A stretch of 14,445 bases of DNA from Desulfuromusa sp. (GCA_029933365.1 JAOZOH010000042.1:9934-24378); one strand, 5' to 3'. Shown: positions 1 through 9,316, counted from the stretch's first letter. Translations and numbers: made by a program. The notes: a model not told the origin generated them from the sequence alone.

Positions 1-26
1 GGAGAGGGAATATTTAATTTGTAGAG

Positions 27-1007
27 ATGACTTTTATGCCAGATTCTAAACCCATTGCCCTGATTTTACTTAACATGGGCGGCCCCGATTCTTTGGAAGC
101 GGTTGAGCCATTTCTCTATAATCTGTTTAGTGATCGGGAGTTGATTCAATTGCCTGCGGGGGCGCTTTTACAGAAGCCGTTTGCAAAATTGATTTCCTAT
201 TTTCGGGCAAAAAAGGTCGTTGAAAACTATCGAACAATTGGCGGTAAATCTCCTTTGTTGGAATGGACACAAAAGCAGGCTGAAGGTACTGCCAAACGGT
301 TAGGTGAGCGGATTCACCCTTTTGTGATGATGCGTTATTGGCATCCTCTCGCTGAACAGGTTCTTGCTGAAATAAAAGCAGCAGGGATTGAAACAGCGGT
401 GGTTCTGTCGATGTACCCTCATTACACCAAGGCAACTACCGGGAGCAGTGTCAATAATTTTAAACGTGCTGCAGCAAAGATATATCCGGAACTTGAATAT
501 CAATTGATTGAGGACTGGTATGACTGGCCCGAATATCTGGATGCTCTTGCAAATCGGGTCAATGAGGGACTCGACTCTTTTCACGATATGATGCGGGATG
601 AAGTCCAGATCCTGTTTTCAGCTCATGCCTTGCCACAGAAATTTATAGACCGAGGTGACCCCTATCGGCAGCATGTAGAAGAAACTGTTCAAGGGGTGAT
701 GCAAAGAGTTGGTTCTTATGACTGGTCGATTGCCTATCAGAGCCGCAGTGGACCAGTGAAATGGATGGAACCAGGGACTGATGAGACGCTTCATGACCTG
801 GCTGCTGCTGGCCATCGTGCGGTACTGATGGTGCCGATCTCTTTTGTCTCAGATCACATTGAGACTCTTGAAGAGATTGATATCCAGTACCACAATCTGG
901 CAACCAGCCTTGGTCTGGTAAATTTTGTGCGCGCCCCCTCTTTGAATGACCGTAGTGATTTTCTCGATTCACTGGCGAAGTTGGTGCAAGAACGGTGTCA
1001 TATCTAA
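27..1007 (+). CDS. hemH: Ferrochelatase (HemH)
   Basis: Ferrochelatase inserts Fe2+ into a porphyrin to make heme. The 326-residue protein has the usual bacterial length. It opens with the family's LILLNMGGPDSLEAVEPFLYNLF block (split here only by the start choice) and carries the two catalytic landmarks: FSAHALP with His200, the metal-inserting histidine, and HIETLEEID with His277 and Glu279. I see no C-terminal cysteine cluster, so it is probably a non-Fe-S form. The ATG at 27 has little Shine-Dalgarno sequence at proper spacing. The in-frame ATG at 36 (MPDSKP) has AGAG about 9 bases upstream and is an equally good start. The gene fits the cytochrome c maturation genes at the other end of the window, since both belong to heme metabolism. 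Family identity is very safe; only the exact start is uncertain. Confidence 0.97.
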   Translation: MTFMPDSKPIALILLNMGGPDSLEAVEPFLYNLFSDRELIQLPAGALLQKPFAKLISYFRAKKVVENYRTIGGKSPLLEWTQKQAEGTAKRLGERIHPFVMMRYWHPLAEQVLAEIKAAGIETAVVLSMYPHYTKATTGSSVNNFKRAAAKIYPELEYQLIEDWYDWPEYLDALANRVNEGLDSFHDMMRDEVQILFSAHALPQKFIDRGDPYRQHVEETVQGVMQRVGSYDWSIAYQSRSGPVKWMEPGTDETLHDLAAAGHRAVLMVPISFVSDHIETLEEIDIQYHNLATSLGLVNFVRAPSLNDRSDFLDSLAKLVQERCHI

Positions 1008-1230
1008 GGGGATGATTTTACTGTTTTTTTAGAAGGCGAGGCCAGAATAAATACTCCAACCCGCTCATGGATGTCTAAATTTTTGTTTTGAAGTATGATT
1101 TGCGGGAACCTTCACTCTTTAGTATTTGGATTTTTATTCTTGTATGGTTTGAGAAGATTAACTAGAGTAAAGGAATAATATTTTGTAGTCAAAATAAGGG
1201 GGGATTGGTGAGGGAATTTTAAAACCATAA
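1008..1230. other. Intergenic region hemH-cas1
   Basis: This AT-rich gap carries no convincing open frame. Because of the terminator that follows it, it is the only reasonable place for a cas promoter. Weak sigma70-like candidates exist, for example TTGAGA at 1149 followed about 18 bases later by GAATAATAT, or TTGTAT at 1140 with TAGAGT 17 bases later. Neither is good enough to call. A purine-rich run (GGGGGG) near 1198-1203 precedes the terminator. No copy or fragment of the CRISPR repeat was found here. Confidence 0.4.
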
Positions 1231-1268
1231 GCCGCAGCAACGTTAATTAAGTTGCTGCGGCTTTTTTT
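1231..1268 (+). terminator. Intrinsic terminator just upstream of cas1
   Basis: A perfect 11-bp stem, GCCGCAGCAAC (1231-1241) with GTTGCTGCGGC (1251-1261), encloses a 9-base loop and is followed by seven T on the plus strand. It is the strongest hairpin-plus-U-tract in the window. It lies 224 bases past the hemH stop but only 34 bases before the cas1 ATG. It could end hemH transcription or act as an attenuator of the cas operon. Confidence 0.9.
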
Positions 1269-1302
1269 GTGTTTTCCTGTTAGCTATCTTGCGGGGGAAG
1301 AA

Positions 1303-2277
1303 ATGGACGATCTATCACCTTCTGATTTGAAAACGATTCTGCACTCTAAACGGGCTAATTTGTACTATCTCGAATATTGTCGGGTTATGCAGAAAGATGG
1401 TCGGGTTCTCTACCTGACTGAGGACAAGAAAAGCCACCTCTACTTTAATATCCCCATTGCCAATACGACAGCGATTTTGTTGGGAAATGGAACGTCCATT
1501 ACCCAGGCAGCAGTGCGGATGCTGGCTCAAGCCGGTGTACTCATCGGATTTTGTGGTGGTGGGGGAACGCCCCTTTATATGGGGAATGAGATCGAATGGA
1601 TGACCCCGCAGAGCGAATACCGCCCTACGGAATACCTGCAAGGTTGGCTTTCTTTCTGGTTTGATGATGATTTGAGACTGAAAGCCGCCAAGGAGTTACA
1701 GCATGCTCGAATCGAGTATTTGCGCAAGGTATGGCGCAAAGATCGCGAGTTGAAATCAGCTGGATTCGATGCTGATGACTCCGGCATTGCAGATGCCCTG
1801 GATACATCTCTAGCGCAGATCGACACGGCCACGAAAACAACTTTCCTGCTGGCCGCCGAGGCTAAACTGACCAAGCAGCTCTACAAGTTGGCCGCCCGCA
1901 ATACAAGCATGAAAGATTTTACCCGCGAACGTGAAGCCACAGATAAAGCCAACTCTTTTCTCAACCACGGCAACTATCTTGCCTATGGCCTTGCAGCCAG
2001 CACGCTTTGGGTGTTGGGTATCCCCCACAGTTTTGCAGTAATGCATGGGAAAACCCGGCGTGGTGCGCTGGTATTTGATATTGCTGATTTGGTGAAAGAT
2101 GCCATCGTTCTGCCATGGGCTTTTATTTGTGCCAAAGAAAACGCCACAGAACAAGAATTTCGCCAACAATGTTTACAGGCTTTTGCCGACCATAAAGCCT
2201 TGGATTTTATGTTTGATCACGTGAAGAGCGCTGCGTTGCAAGATAGGGAAATAAAAATGGAGAACGTTCCATTATGA
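1303..2277 (+). CDS. cas1: CRISPR integrase Cas1, type I-F
   Basis: Cas1 is the metal-dependent integrase that, with Cas2, inserts new spacers at the leader end of the array. The protein closely resembles type I-F Cas1: the N-terminal PSDLKTILHSKRANLYYLEY block, GFCGGGGTPLY, and SEYRPTEYLQ. The metal-binding residues appear to be Glu186 (LLAAEAKL), His248 (AVMHGKTRRG) and Asp262 (FDIADLVKDA), with spacing close to the Pseudomonas Cas1. I chose the ATG at 1303 (MDDLSPSD), giving 324 residues, because GGGGGAAG at 1293 precedes it and it matches family N-termini. The frame stays open back to a TTG at 1252, but those codons fall in the terminator hairpin and T-tract. The stop overlaps the start of cas2-3 (ATGA), so the two are translationally coupled. 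Confidence 0.97.
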   Translation: MDDLSPSDLKTILHSKRANLYYLEYCRVMQKDGRVLYLTEDKKSHLYFNIPIANTTAILLGNGTSITQAAVRMLAQAGVLIGFCGGGGTPLYMGNEIEWMTPQSEYRPTEYLQGWLSFWFDDDLRLKAAKELQHARIEYLRKVWRKDRELKSAGFDADDSGIADALDTSLAQIDTATKTTFLLAAEAKLTKQLYKLAARNTSMKDFTREREATDKANSFLNHGNYLAYGLAASTLWVLGIPHSFAVMHGKTRRGALVFDIADLVKDAIVLPWAFICAKENATEQEFRQQCLQAFADHKALDFMFDHVKSAALQDREIKMENVPL

Positions 2278-5201
2278 TGGTGACCTTTGTTTCCCAATGT
2301 GAAAAGAATGCTCTAAAAAAGACCCGTCGGGTACTTGATGCCTTTGCCGACCGCATAGGTGATAACACCTGGCAGACGGTCATTACCGAAGCAGGTCTCA
2401 CTACTGTCAAAAAAATGCTACGCCAGACCGCCAGTAAAAGCACCGCTGTTTCCTGTCATTGGATCAGGAGCCGTTCCAGGAGTCAGCTACTGTGGGTCGT
2501 GGGAAATAAAAGTAAATTTGATGAGCGCGGTGTGGTGCCGGTGAACAGTACGAGCAGCCAAATAACGATTGGAGATATTGAAATCATGACGGATCAATTT
2601 TTTGCCAATACAAAAGGTCAGCGGTTAGATCAACATCTGTTTGCCGTGGGATATTTGGCTTATAAAATTATTAAACGATTGGTGCCTAAAAATGAAAATT
2701 TAGCGATTGCCGTTTTTATTTCGGGTTGTTGGCATGATATTGGTAAAATTGATCCTGCTTTTCAGGATTGGCTTAACAAGCTTCTTAAGAAAAACGTTGA
2801 AGATGATGTGCCCGATGATGGTCAACATATTGATAGGCAAACAGGTAAATTTTCTTGGCAGAAGCATCCTCGGCACAACGAGATATCGTTACTTTTGTTT
2901 CAGTTGTTGTTTGATGAAACGTCAATCAACACGCCCACTCTTGATAGTATTAATCACGCGATTTACTGGCATCATGCCAAGCCACTGCGAAAAAACGATA
3001 TCGGGAATTTGGTTGGCATTTATGACAAATTGCAAGATTTTGATAAAAATTATATTCAGTTTACGTCAACCATCATTGCTACTTTCAAATCCATCAAGAG
3101 CATGATGAATGAATACTTTGAGGATGATTCAATTGAGTTTGATACTCTGAACCTTCCAAAGTTGGATGACATTGAAGACCGCTTACAAACAAAAGAGCTG
3201 CCAACATACAAACGCTATATTAGCCGAGATTCCCTTGAAAATTATCGTAGATACTTTAAAGCCAATGCTTTAAATAATCTGGCCAGATCCGCATTGATCA
3301 CTGCGGACAGATTGGTGTCAAAAAAACTCTCAGGAGAGTCGCTCAATGAGCGTATTGCCAATCATACACTAGAGGATATTCTTGATGAGGCCTTTCAAAA
3401 AGACCGTAGTTTGAAGCTGTCAATTCAACAATGTCTCGATGGATTTAACCAAAATAACCCCGATGTTGAGAGAAACAGAGCACAGTCCATCGCCGCAAAA
3501 AAATTGTCTGACGAGGAAATCGCAATTGGGGTGCTAAAAGGTCCGGCTGGATGCGGCAAGACCAAAATTGCACTCGAATGGGCACTAAATACCGAGGCCA
3601 AAAGAATATTCTGGGTATGCCCAAGGGTGCAAATTTGTGAAGGTCTATTTAGTGATTTACAATCCAAAGAATATTTACCCAAAGCAAAAGTAGAGATTTG
3701 TACTGGTGAGATCAAACAAATCCTGGATGAGGGGAGGCCGATAGAAACACCAGAAGGGGGAGAATTTTCTGGTGATATAGTCATCACTACAATCGATCAG
3801 GTTGTTAACGCCATCACGACTCATCGTAATGTTACTACCCTGATGGATTTTATGAACTCCCATGTGGTTTTTGATGAGTATCACGAATATATCACCATGC
3901 CGGCATTCAATCTGTTGTTTGGGGAGTTGGTTGAATGTAAAAGATTTCAGCAAGATGATGACAAAACTTTTCCGAATACTTTGCTGGTATCGGCAACGCC
4001 AAACCCTCTATTCGTAGAAAAATTCCTTGATATATCGAGGCCGGGGGATATTGTTGGCATCCCCAGCTTTAACACTAGCCCATATCAAATAGACTTTGTT
4101 GATTATGATGAGAAAAATGAGAATGCCGATAACCCTTTTTTCCAACTTCAGCCTGCAAATACATTTGTTATCAGCAATACAGCCATAACTGCCCAGAAAA
4201 GTTTTATCGATAATCAGGACAAAGAAAACGGTATCTTGCTGCATTCTAAATTTAAGAAATTTGACCGGGAAGTTCTTTTTGAAAAGGCTTTTAATGCCTT
4301 TAAGGAACATGGCACCAGAGACTACGATATCCTGCGGAGTGGTCCGATCGTACAGGCAGCTCTCAACATCACTTGTGACAAAATGGTCAGCGAAATGACT
4401 CATGCGGAAAACTTCTTGCAACGACTCGGCAGACTGGATCGTTTTAGTAGAAACAAGAGAGCGAATCCGTATGTGATTGCGATTACAGAGGCCGTGAAAA
4501 ATGGTAAAGCGAAAGGCGGCAGCTCAAGCTTTTTAAATCGTTTGAATAGTCTTCAAAGCACTAAAGCTTGGTTTGATTTTTTACAAAACGAGTTGTTGCC
4601 TGATCATCTGGTCAACATTAATCAAATTTATGATCTGTATGATCGGTTTTATCAGGATGAAACTTGTCGCAGGTTAGTTGAGCAGGATTTAGTCTCAGCT
4701 CTCAGAGAAAGTGTTCAGAGAATGAGTGTAATTGCAGATCCAGTAACCTTTCCATCATATAAAAAGGAGCCAAACAAATTAAAAATCAAAAAGCATTCCT
4801 TGAGGGGGGATAGCCGGTTTGTGCAAATGGCAGTTTGTAAGATCAGCAATCGTAATGATTATGTGATTACAAATGAGTACGCCTACTCAGAAGAGCAATC
4901 TGATGAAAGTTTTACATATGGAGTCGAAGTTATTTGTGGTTATGGAGTTTCAGCCCAGAACTTGCTGTCCGTTATGGCAAAAAAACATCATAACATCAAA
5001 CAGGTCAAGAAAGCATATAAGGACAGTCAATTATTAAATGAAGCAAGAAGTCCAGAGACACCAATTTATTTGAGTTACATTCCAGATGATCTAAAAAAAG
5101 TTGAAGCTCAACCAAATCCTTATGCGATTTACTACGCAATGGGCACTCAACAGCCCATCGGTGCTCTTTCGCTAAAACAACTCAACAATGGAGGAGAATA
5201 A
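2274..5201 (+). CDS. cas3: Cas2-Cas3 fusion, type I-F nuclease-helicase
   Basis: This fused protein serves adaptation (Cas2 part) and interference (Cas3 part). Residues 1-95 form the I-F Cas2-like domain ([20 protein letters not shown], then [13 protein letters not shown]). The HD nuclease domain follows, with candidate metal ligands His121, His154-Asp155 (WHDIGK), His198/His201 and His233-His234. The SF2 helicase has Walker A GPAGCGKT at 423-430, a DEYH box at 534-537, SAT at 573-575 and motif [10 protein letters not shown] from 716. A C-terminal domain ends the 975-residue protein, somewhat shorter than the roughly 1,075 residues of classic I-F Cas3. The ATG at 2274 overlaps the cas1 stop; the next codon is also ATG. 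GGAG lies 11 bases upstream. All catalytic motifs look intact, so it should be active. In classic I-F, Cas3 is recruited with help from Cas8f, which is missing here. Confidence 0.97.
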   Translation: MMVTFVSQCEKNALKKTRRVLDAFADRIGDNTWQTVITEAGLTTVKKMLRQTASKSTAVSCHWIRSRSRSQLLWVVGNKSKFDERGVVPVNSTSSQITIGDIEIMTDQFFANTKGQRLDQHLFAVGYLAYKIIKRLVPKNENLAIAVFISGCWHDIGKIDPAFQDWLNKLLKKNVEDDVPDDGQHIDRQTGKFSWQKHPRHNEISLLLFQLLFDETSINTPTLDSINHAIYWHHAKPLRKNDIGNLVGIYDKLQDFDKNYIQFTSTIIATFKSIKSMMNEYFEDDSIEFDTLNLPKLDDIEDRLQTKELPTYKRYISRDSLENYRRYFKANALNNLARSALITADRLVSKKLSGESLNERIANHTLEDILDEAFQKDRSLKLSIQQCLDGFNQNNPDVERNRAQSIAAKKLSDEEIAIGVLKGPAGCGKTKIALEWALNTEAKRIFWVCPRVQICEGLFSDLQSKEYLPKAKVEICTGEIKQILDEGRPIETPEGGEFSGDIVITTIDQVVNAITTHRNVTTLMDFMNSHVVFDEYHEYITMPAFNLLFGELVECKRFQQDDDKTFPNTLLVSATPNPLFVEKFLDISRPGDIVGIPSFNTSPYQIDFVDYDEKNENADNPFFQLQPANTFVISNTAITAQKSFIDNQDKENGILLHSKFKKFDREVLFEKAFNAFKEHGTRDYDILRSGPIVQAALNITCDKMVSEMTHAENFLQRLGRLDRFSRNKRANPYVIAITEAVKNGKAKGGSSSFLNRLNSLQSTKAWFDFLQNELLPDHLVNINQIYDLYDRFYQDETCRRLVEQDLVSALRESVQRMSVIADPVTFPSYKKEPNKLKIKKHSLRGDSRFVQMAVCKISNRNDYVITNEYAYSEEQSDESFTYGVEVICGYGVSAQNLLSVMAKKHHNIKQVKKAYKDSQLLNEARSPETPIYLSYIPDDLKKVEAQPNPYAIYYAMGTQQPIGALSLKQLNNGGE

Positions 5202-5203
5202 AA

Positions 5204-6157
5204 ATGCAAACAGAGAAAATTACCGGAATAAAAAGTATCGATTTTAAAATTAAGGCATTAGGCCACGGAGTAGTTAACTGGAATGGGCCAACAAATCTTG
5301 CTCAGGAAGATGGTAGAACGGTCGATAACCATACATTGCCAAAATTGAGAGGTTACACAAATCTATCGGGGAAAATAAAGGATACAGGATACAAATATCG
5401 CAAAGAGCCAACCGATATTGATTTTAAGAAAAACCCGTTATATATCAGTCAAAATTGCGTACGCCACCATTTATTTCGTGATCAAGCCTATGATTTACAC
5501 TACGCAAAAGACAAAAATCTCGAAAAAGTCATTGCCTCAATAACAGGATTAATTCGTGGTTATGTTGTGCCTTCGAGCCAATGTAAGCGTACGAGCCCTT
5601 TATTGATTGAAGATTTTGTTGATCAGCTTGGAAATGGCAATTTCGAGCAATTTGGTCAAGCTGGCGAAAGAGATAGCTCATCTTTTTTCTCAAAAACAAC
5701 TTTTGGCGATACTGAGTATTTGTCCTACGGTTCAATCAGCATTGAACAACTCCAATTCATTTCATTGGACAACAAATTTGATCGGGCTGCGATGATAGGG
5801 GTTGATGAGGGAAGAGGGGCGGCAGTTGCTCAACTTGTGCAAGATTACATTAAATCACTGAATCCGGAATTATCACCAGAGGCCAATTTTCACGAAAATT
5901 ATGTCCGTAATGGAACCATATTTGAGGAAGGCGAGAATGGCATCCTCCTTAATCAGGATGCCATTCAAATTTTGGTTGATACTACCATCCAAAAAATCAA
6001 GGAATTATCCATCAGGCAGGCGAAATCATACATGTATGTTGATGAAGTTGAAGTGGACTACAACGACAGTTCAAAAATGATGCGAATTAAACGCAACCCA
6101 AGTCAGATAAATTCTCAACCAAAAACTGACTACGCAATTTATTTTTACGCCAAATAG
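5204..6157 (+). CDS. cas7fv: Cas7fv, crRNA backbone subunit of minimal Cascade
   Basis: I recognise this as the Cas7 family subunit of the I-F variant system from Shewanella putrefaciens (I-Fv). Several copies bind along the crRNA spacer and form the filament of the Cascade complex. Recognisable stretches include [15 protein letters not shown] near the N-terminus, [45 protein letters not shown] and [18 protein letters not shown] near the C-terminus. The length is 317 residues, shorter than classic Csy3 of about 340. The start ATG is 2 bases after the cas2-3 stop, with a strong GGAGGAG at 5190-5196. In the five-gene locus this is the only Cas7-like gene, and no Cas8f or small-subunit gene precedes it. 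Family assignment rests on remembered similarity, not on a search. Confidence 0.92.
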   Translation: MQTEKITGIKSIDFKIKALGHGVVNWNGPTNLAQEDGRTVDNHTLPKLRGYTNLSGKIKDTGYKYRKEPTDIDFKKNPLYISQNCVRHHLFRDQAYDLHYAKDKNLEKVIASITGLIRGYVVPSSQCKRTSPLLIEDFVDQLGNGNFEQFGQAGERDSSSFFSKTTFGDTEYLSYGSISIEQLQFISLDNKFDRAAMIGVDEGRGAAVAQLVQDYIKSLNPELSPEANFHENYVRNGTIFEEGENGILLNQDAIQILVDTTIQKIKELSIRQAKSYMYVDEVEVDYNDSSKMMRIKRNPSQINSQPKTDYAIYFYAK

Positions 6158-6167
6158 GAGGTTTTGC

Positions 6168-7199
6168 ATGAAGATTTTAATAGAATATGAATCGTCATGG
6201 CGAAACTCATTCCTTGAGGACATTGATGGAAATAATAAGCCACTTCCCAAAAAAGGAAGAAAATTTATCGCATCGGGGCAGAATATTAATGGCATGAAGA
6301 GCAAACCAGAATATTTTATAAAACGCACAGTGACTGATAATACTGTTATGGGGCTACTTAACAGGCTTATTGGCGACCAGCGAAAATTGTATCAGTCGCG
6401 ACAAGATCCAAACTATTACTTCCTCAATATAGAGCCTCTTGTATCATTTGCAGACCAGCCTTTATTAACCAACGAAGTGACATATGTAAGGAATATGAAC
6501 AATAGTGAGGATCAAAATTCATTTACGGGAATGATTAAAACGAATGACCCCATTTTTAGATCCAACTATTCTCAAGAATTTTGGGGAGTACTGACTTTAG
6601 ATTTTGACGAAGTTTGCTCCTTTGTCGTGAACGCTACCAAAGTCATTAAATGTCAGGAGCTAAATCCGCTATCGGTAATTGCGAGGCTAGAGGAAATCAG
6701 AAAGCTAAAGCCAGTGGAAGAGAATGAGAATGCAAAGAATACCCTGGTAATATTATCATCGAAGTACCCGTTGATAAATGCTATTAAAAATAAAGGAATT
6801 AGCCCTTTGCCAATATATTGCTCCGCTCTATATTTGCAATTAGAAAGATTATCGGATCGATTCGACACCTCTTCAGCACGTTCAGCTAGAGGTGGAATTG
6901 CTGGCATATCAAACAATGGCTTTACTCCGAAAGATTTTCTAAAGCGCTATACAACGGGAGATAAAAAGAAAATATGGGGTAACCCATATATCCGAAAAGA
7001 AAGAAGAGTAGGTGAGGGTGAAGTTGTTTCTTTGATGACCAAGGCCAGCGGAAAACTTGAAATTAACATAGATGTTGATCGTGAAAAAGCCAAGGAAATC
7101 AAAAGTCTAATAGAAAATGCCGGTGTCTCCAGTTTCTATCTTGGCAAAAAAGGTTTGGCTTATGTGACGGATGTCGATACGAGGGAGGTGCTACATTGA
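6168..7199 (+). CDS. cas5fv: Cas5fv, crRNA 5'-end cap and PAM-sensing subunit
   Basis: The 343-residue product corresponds by position, length and local sequence to Cas5fv of the minimal I-F system. It binds the 5' handle of the crRNA, and in the S. putrefaciens complex an extra alpha-helical domain reads the PAM, replacing the large subunit Cas8f. Visible features are a beta-rich N-terminus (MKILIEYESSWRNSFL), a middle insert rich in charged residues (about 160-200) that may hold part of the helical domain, a glycine/serine loop RSARGGIAGISNNGF around 237-251, and a C-terminal VSSFYLGKKGLAYV. TAGGAGG at 6155-6161 overlaps the cas7fv stop and sits 6 bases before the ATG. The stop overlaps the cas6f start. 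Canonical Cas5f (Csy2) is alternative naming, but the absent csy1 and the neighbouring Cas7fv favour the variant. Confidence 0.9.
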   Translation: MKILIEYESSWRNSFLEDIDGNNKPLPKKGRKFIASGQNINGMKSKPEYFIKRTVTDNTVMGLLNRLIGDQRKLYQSRQDPNYYFLNIEPLVSFADQPLLTNEVTYVRNMNNSEDQNSFTGMIKTNDPIFRSNYSQEFWGVLTLDFDEVCSFVVNATKVIKCQELNPLSVIARLEEIRKLKPVEENENAKNTLVILSSKYPLINAIKNKGISPLPIYCSALYLQLERLSDRFDTSSARSARGGIAGISNNGFTPKDFLKRYTTGDKKKIWGNPYIRKERRVGEGEVVSLMTKASGKLEINIDVDREKAKEIKSLIENAGVSSFYLGKKGLAYVTDVDTREVLH

Positions 7200-7777
7200 T
7201 GACTCATTTTCAAGAAATATCACTACTCCCTAAAGCCAGAATTGGTTTGTATGATTTCTGGCAAAAGCTTTATCAACAAATACACATTGCCTTGGCAGAG
7301 AACAAAAGTGACGAAAACATTTCTAACATAGGAATATCGTTTCCTGAATACAATGCCAATGAATTTCTTCTCGGGACAAAGTTACGACTTTTTGCTGAAG
7401 ATGAACAAACATTGAAAAATATGCAATGTGAAAAGTGGCTGAGTCGTCTGCGTGATTATGTGGATGTAAAGCCGATTGCAACTGTACCGGAAAATGTAAC
7501 CGGGTATGCATGTTTCAGGCATGTCAAAATGAAAGGCAGCAAGGAGAAGATGGCCAGACGCAGGGCCAACCGTAAAGAAGAAACACTACAACAAGCGCTG
7601 GCTCATTTTGCTGATTATGAAGATCAGCAGAGCAAATTGCCGTTTATCAACCTGACCAGCCAGACAAACGGTCAGCATTTTCGTCTGTTTATTGAAAAGC
7701 AGATAAAGGAGCAGCCACAAGTTGGACACTTTTCCTGCTATGGGTTGAGCAATACGGCGACAGTACCATTGTTTTAA
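7199..7777 (+). CDS. cas6f: Cas6f (Csy4) pre-crRNA endoribonuclease
   Basis: Cas6f cuts each repeat of the pre-crRNA at the 3' base of its hairpin and stays bound to the 3' stem-loop as a Cascade subunit. The 192-residue protein aligns by eye with Pseudomonas Csy4. His29 (YQQIHIALAE) occupies the catalytic histidine position. Other shared features are the GISFPEY motif, an Arg-rich helix MARRRANR from 118 that would lie in the hairpin groove, and LTSQTNGQHFRLFI, with Ser154 at the place of the catalytic serine. CYGLSNTATVPLF matches the C-terminal CYGLS...VPWF. I chose the ATG at 7199 over the TTG one codon earlier because GGAGGTG at 7184-7190 is well spaced, the overlap TGATG couples it to cas5fv, and it places the histidine at 29. 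It is the last cas gene; the leader follows directly. Confidence 0.95.
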   Translation: MTHFQEISLLPKARIGLYDFWQKLYQQIHIALAENKSDENISNIGISFPEYNANEFLLGTKLRLFAEDEQTLKNMQCEKWLSRLRDYVDVKPIATVPENVTGYACFRHVKMKGSKEKMARRRANRKEETLQQALAHFADYEDQQSKLPFINLTSQTNGQHFRLFIEKQIKEQPQVGHFSCYGLSNTATVPLF

Positions 7778-7905
7778 CCAAAAAAATGTTACCAAGAAAA
7801 ATGTTTTTGTTTTCAATAGGTTGCAGCTCAGCTAAAAAATTTGGTTATTAGGGTTAATCTTTTTTAAGTATTTGTTGTAACTTGTTTTTTTTAACATGAT
7901 CAACT
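7778..7905 (+). promoter_or_regulatory. CRISPR leader
   Basis: The 128 bases between the cas6f stop and the first repeat are very AT-rich with long T runs (for example 7883-7892), which is typical of a leader. Two facts put the leader here: it adjoins cas6f, and the repeats read in the I-F orientation (3' end AGAAA) away from it. Spacer integration and pre-crRNA transcription would start here. I could not place a convincing -10/-35 pair. A weak one is TTGTTG at 7872 with CATGAT at 7895. No good IHF consensus was found. Confidence 0.75.
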
Positions 7906-9313
7906 GTAGACCGCCGCACAGGCGGCTTAGAAAAATATCCCACGGAGCCGACCGGGTTGCCCCGGGTAGACCGCCGCACAGGCGGCTTAGAAAAAAATCA
8001 GCGGGGCAATGCCTGCTACAGAGCAGTAGACCGCCGCACAGGCGGCTTAGAAAACATGGATCCGATCCAGATAACGGCTGTCAGAGTAGACCGCCGCACA
8101 GGCGGCTTAGAAAAGAACCAAAGGATCTGCTCGCCCGGTTGCCACGTAGACCGCCGCACAGGCGGCTTAGAAATGACAGCAGTTGATACCTCGGGACTCG
8201 AATCTGTAGACCGCCGCACAGGCGGCTTAGAAATCGTAGTAACGATCTATTGCAATTGACAGCTCGTAGACCGCCGCACAGGCGGCTTAGAAAAATATTT
8301 GCAACATCATAGGATACGAGTTCAAGTAGACCGCCGCACAGGCGGCTTAGAAATGGTGCTACAGATATTTGCGGCAACGGGATAAGTAGACCGCCGCACA
8401 GGCGGCTTAGAAAATGAAGAGCCAAGAAAAGGACTACGCAAGAAGGTAGACCGCCGCACAGGCGGCTTAGAAATAAACCATCAACTGTCGCTAGCTGTGC
8501 GGCAGGTAGACCGCCGCACAGGCGGCTTAGAAATACATCGCCGGAGTCGCAAACGTGGTTGAACCGTAGACCGCCGCACAGGCGGCTTAGAAAAGTAACT
8601 CTCGCCAAGTCCAGCGGCCTTGATGGTAGACCGCCGCACAGGCGGCTTAGAAAAAAAGCAACACGAAGAGCAACACGGAGGTGCTGTAGACCGCCGCACA
8701 GGCGGCTTAGAAATGGAGGTAAAAACCGAGAAGGTTGAAGAACAGGTAGACCGCCGCACAGGCGGCTTAGAAAGCGCATATCGATGTTTATCCGATTATG
8801 TACTTGTAGACCGCCGCACAGGCGGCTTAGAAAGAATCAGAATCAGACTGTCCCGCCCGGATTTCGTAGACCGCCGCACAGGCGGCTTAGAAATCCGATC
8901 TTTGTACTTTGGATACGTTCTATTCGTAGACCGCCGCACAGGCGGCTTAGAAAAGTGAGGTGGATGACGCCCAATCGACACTGAAGTAGACCGCCGCACA
9001 GGCGGCTTAGAAAAATTGGAACAACCCGACACCCGGTGACAATACGTAGACCGCCGCACAGGCGGCTTAGAAATCTCAGTGAGTGGCCAGATGTTTGGTG
9101 TACCTGTAGACCGCCGCACAGGCGGCTTAGAAATAAAGCAAATAGAAGACCTAGAACAATCTCTTGTAGACCGCCGCACAGGCGGCTTAGAAAACTTATC
9201 TCGGAACACCCGACGTCTTATTTTGGTAGACCGCCGCACAGGCGGCTTAGAAATGGAGCATGGCGGAGCGCCTTGACATCCTTTGGTAGACCGCCGCACA
9301 GGCGGCTTAGAAA
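7906..9313 (+). CRISPR. Type I-F CRISPR array, 24 repeats and 23 spacers
   Basis: Twenty-four copies of a 28-bp repeat recur every 60 bp exactly (7906, 7966 ... 9286), separated by 23 distinct 32-bp spacers. All copies read identically, including the last one. The repeat has a 5' part GTAGA, a 5-bp stem CCGCC/GGCGG around loop GCACA, and a 3' part CTTAGAAA. This matches the I-F repeat architecture. By analogy with Csy4, cleavage after the stem (repeat base 20) leaves an 8-base 5' handle, CUUAGAAA, on each crRNA, with the hairpin at the 3' end. That sets plus-strand transcription from the leader beside cas6f. No spacer is duplicated within the array, and I found no obvious match of a spacer elsewhere in the window. 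Since 60 is a multiple of three, the array stays open in several frames and gives false proteins. Confidence 0.99.
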
Positions 9314-9316
9314 CTG

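Noticed and set aside
127..972. Several minus-strand frames inside hemH
   Set aside because: They are antisense shadows of a well-conserved gene, with no family features or ribosome binding sites.
1252..1302. TTG start that would extend Cas1 by 17 residues
   Set aside because: The codons lie in the terminator stem and T-tract, and the ATG at 1303 has its own ribosome binding site and fits known I-F Cas1 N-termini.
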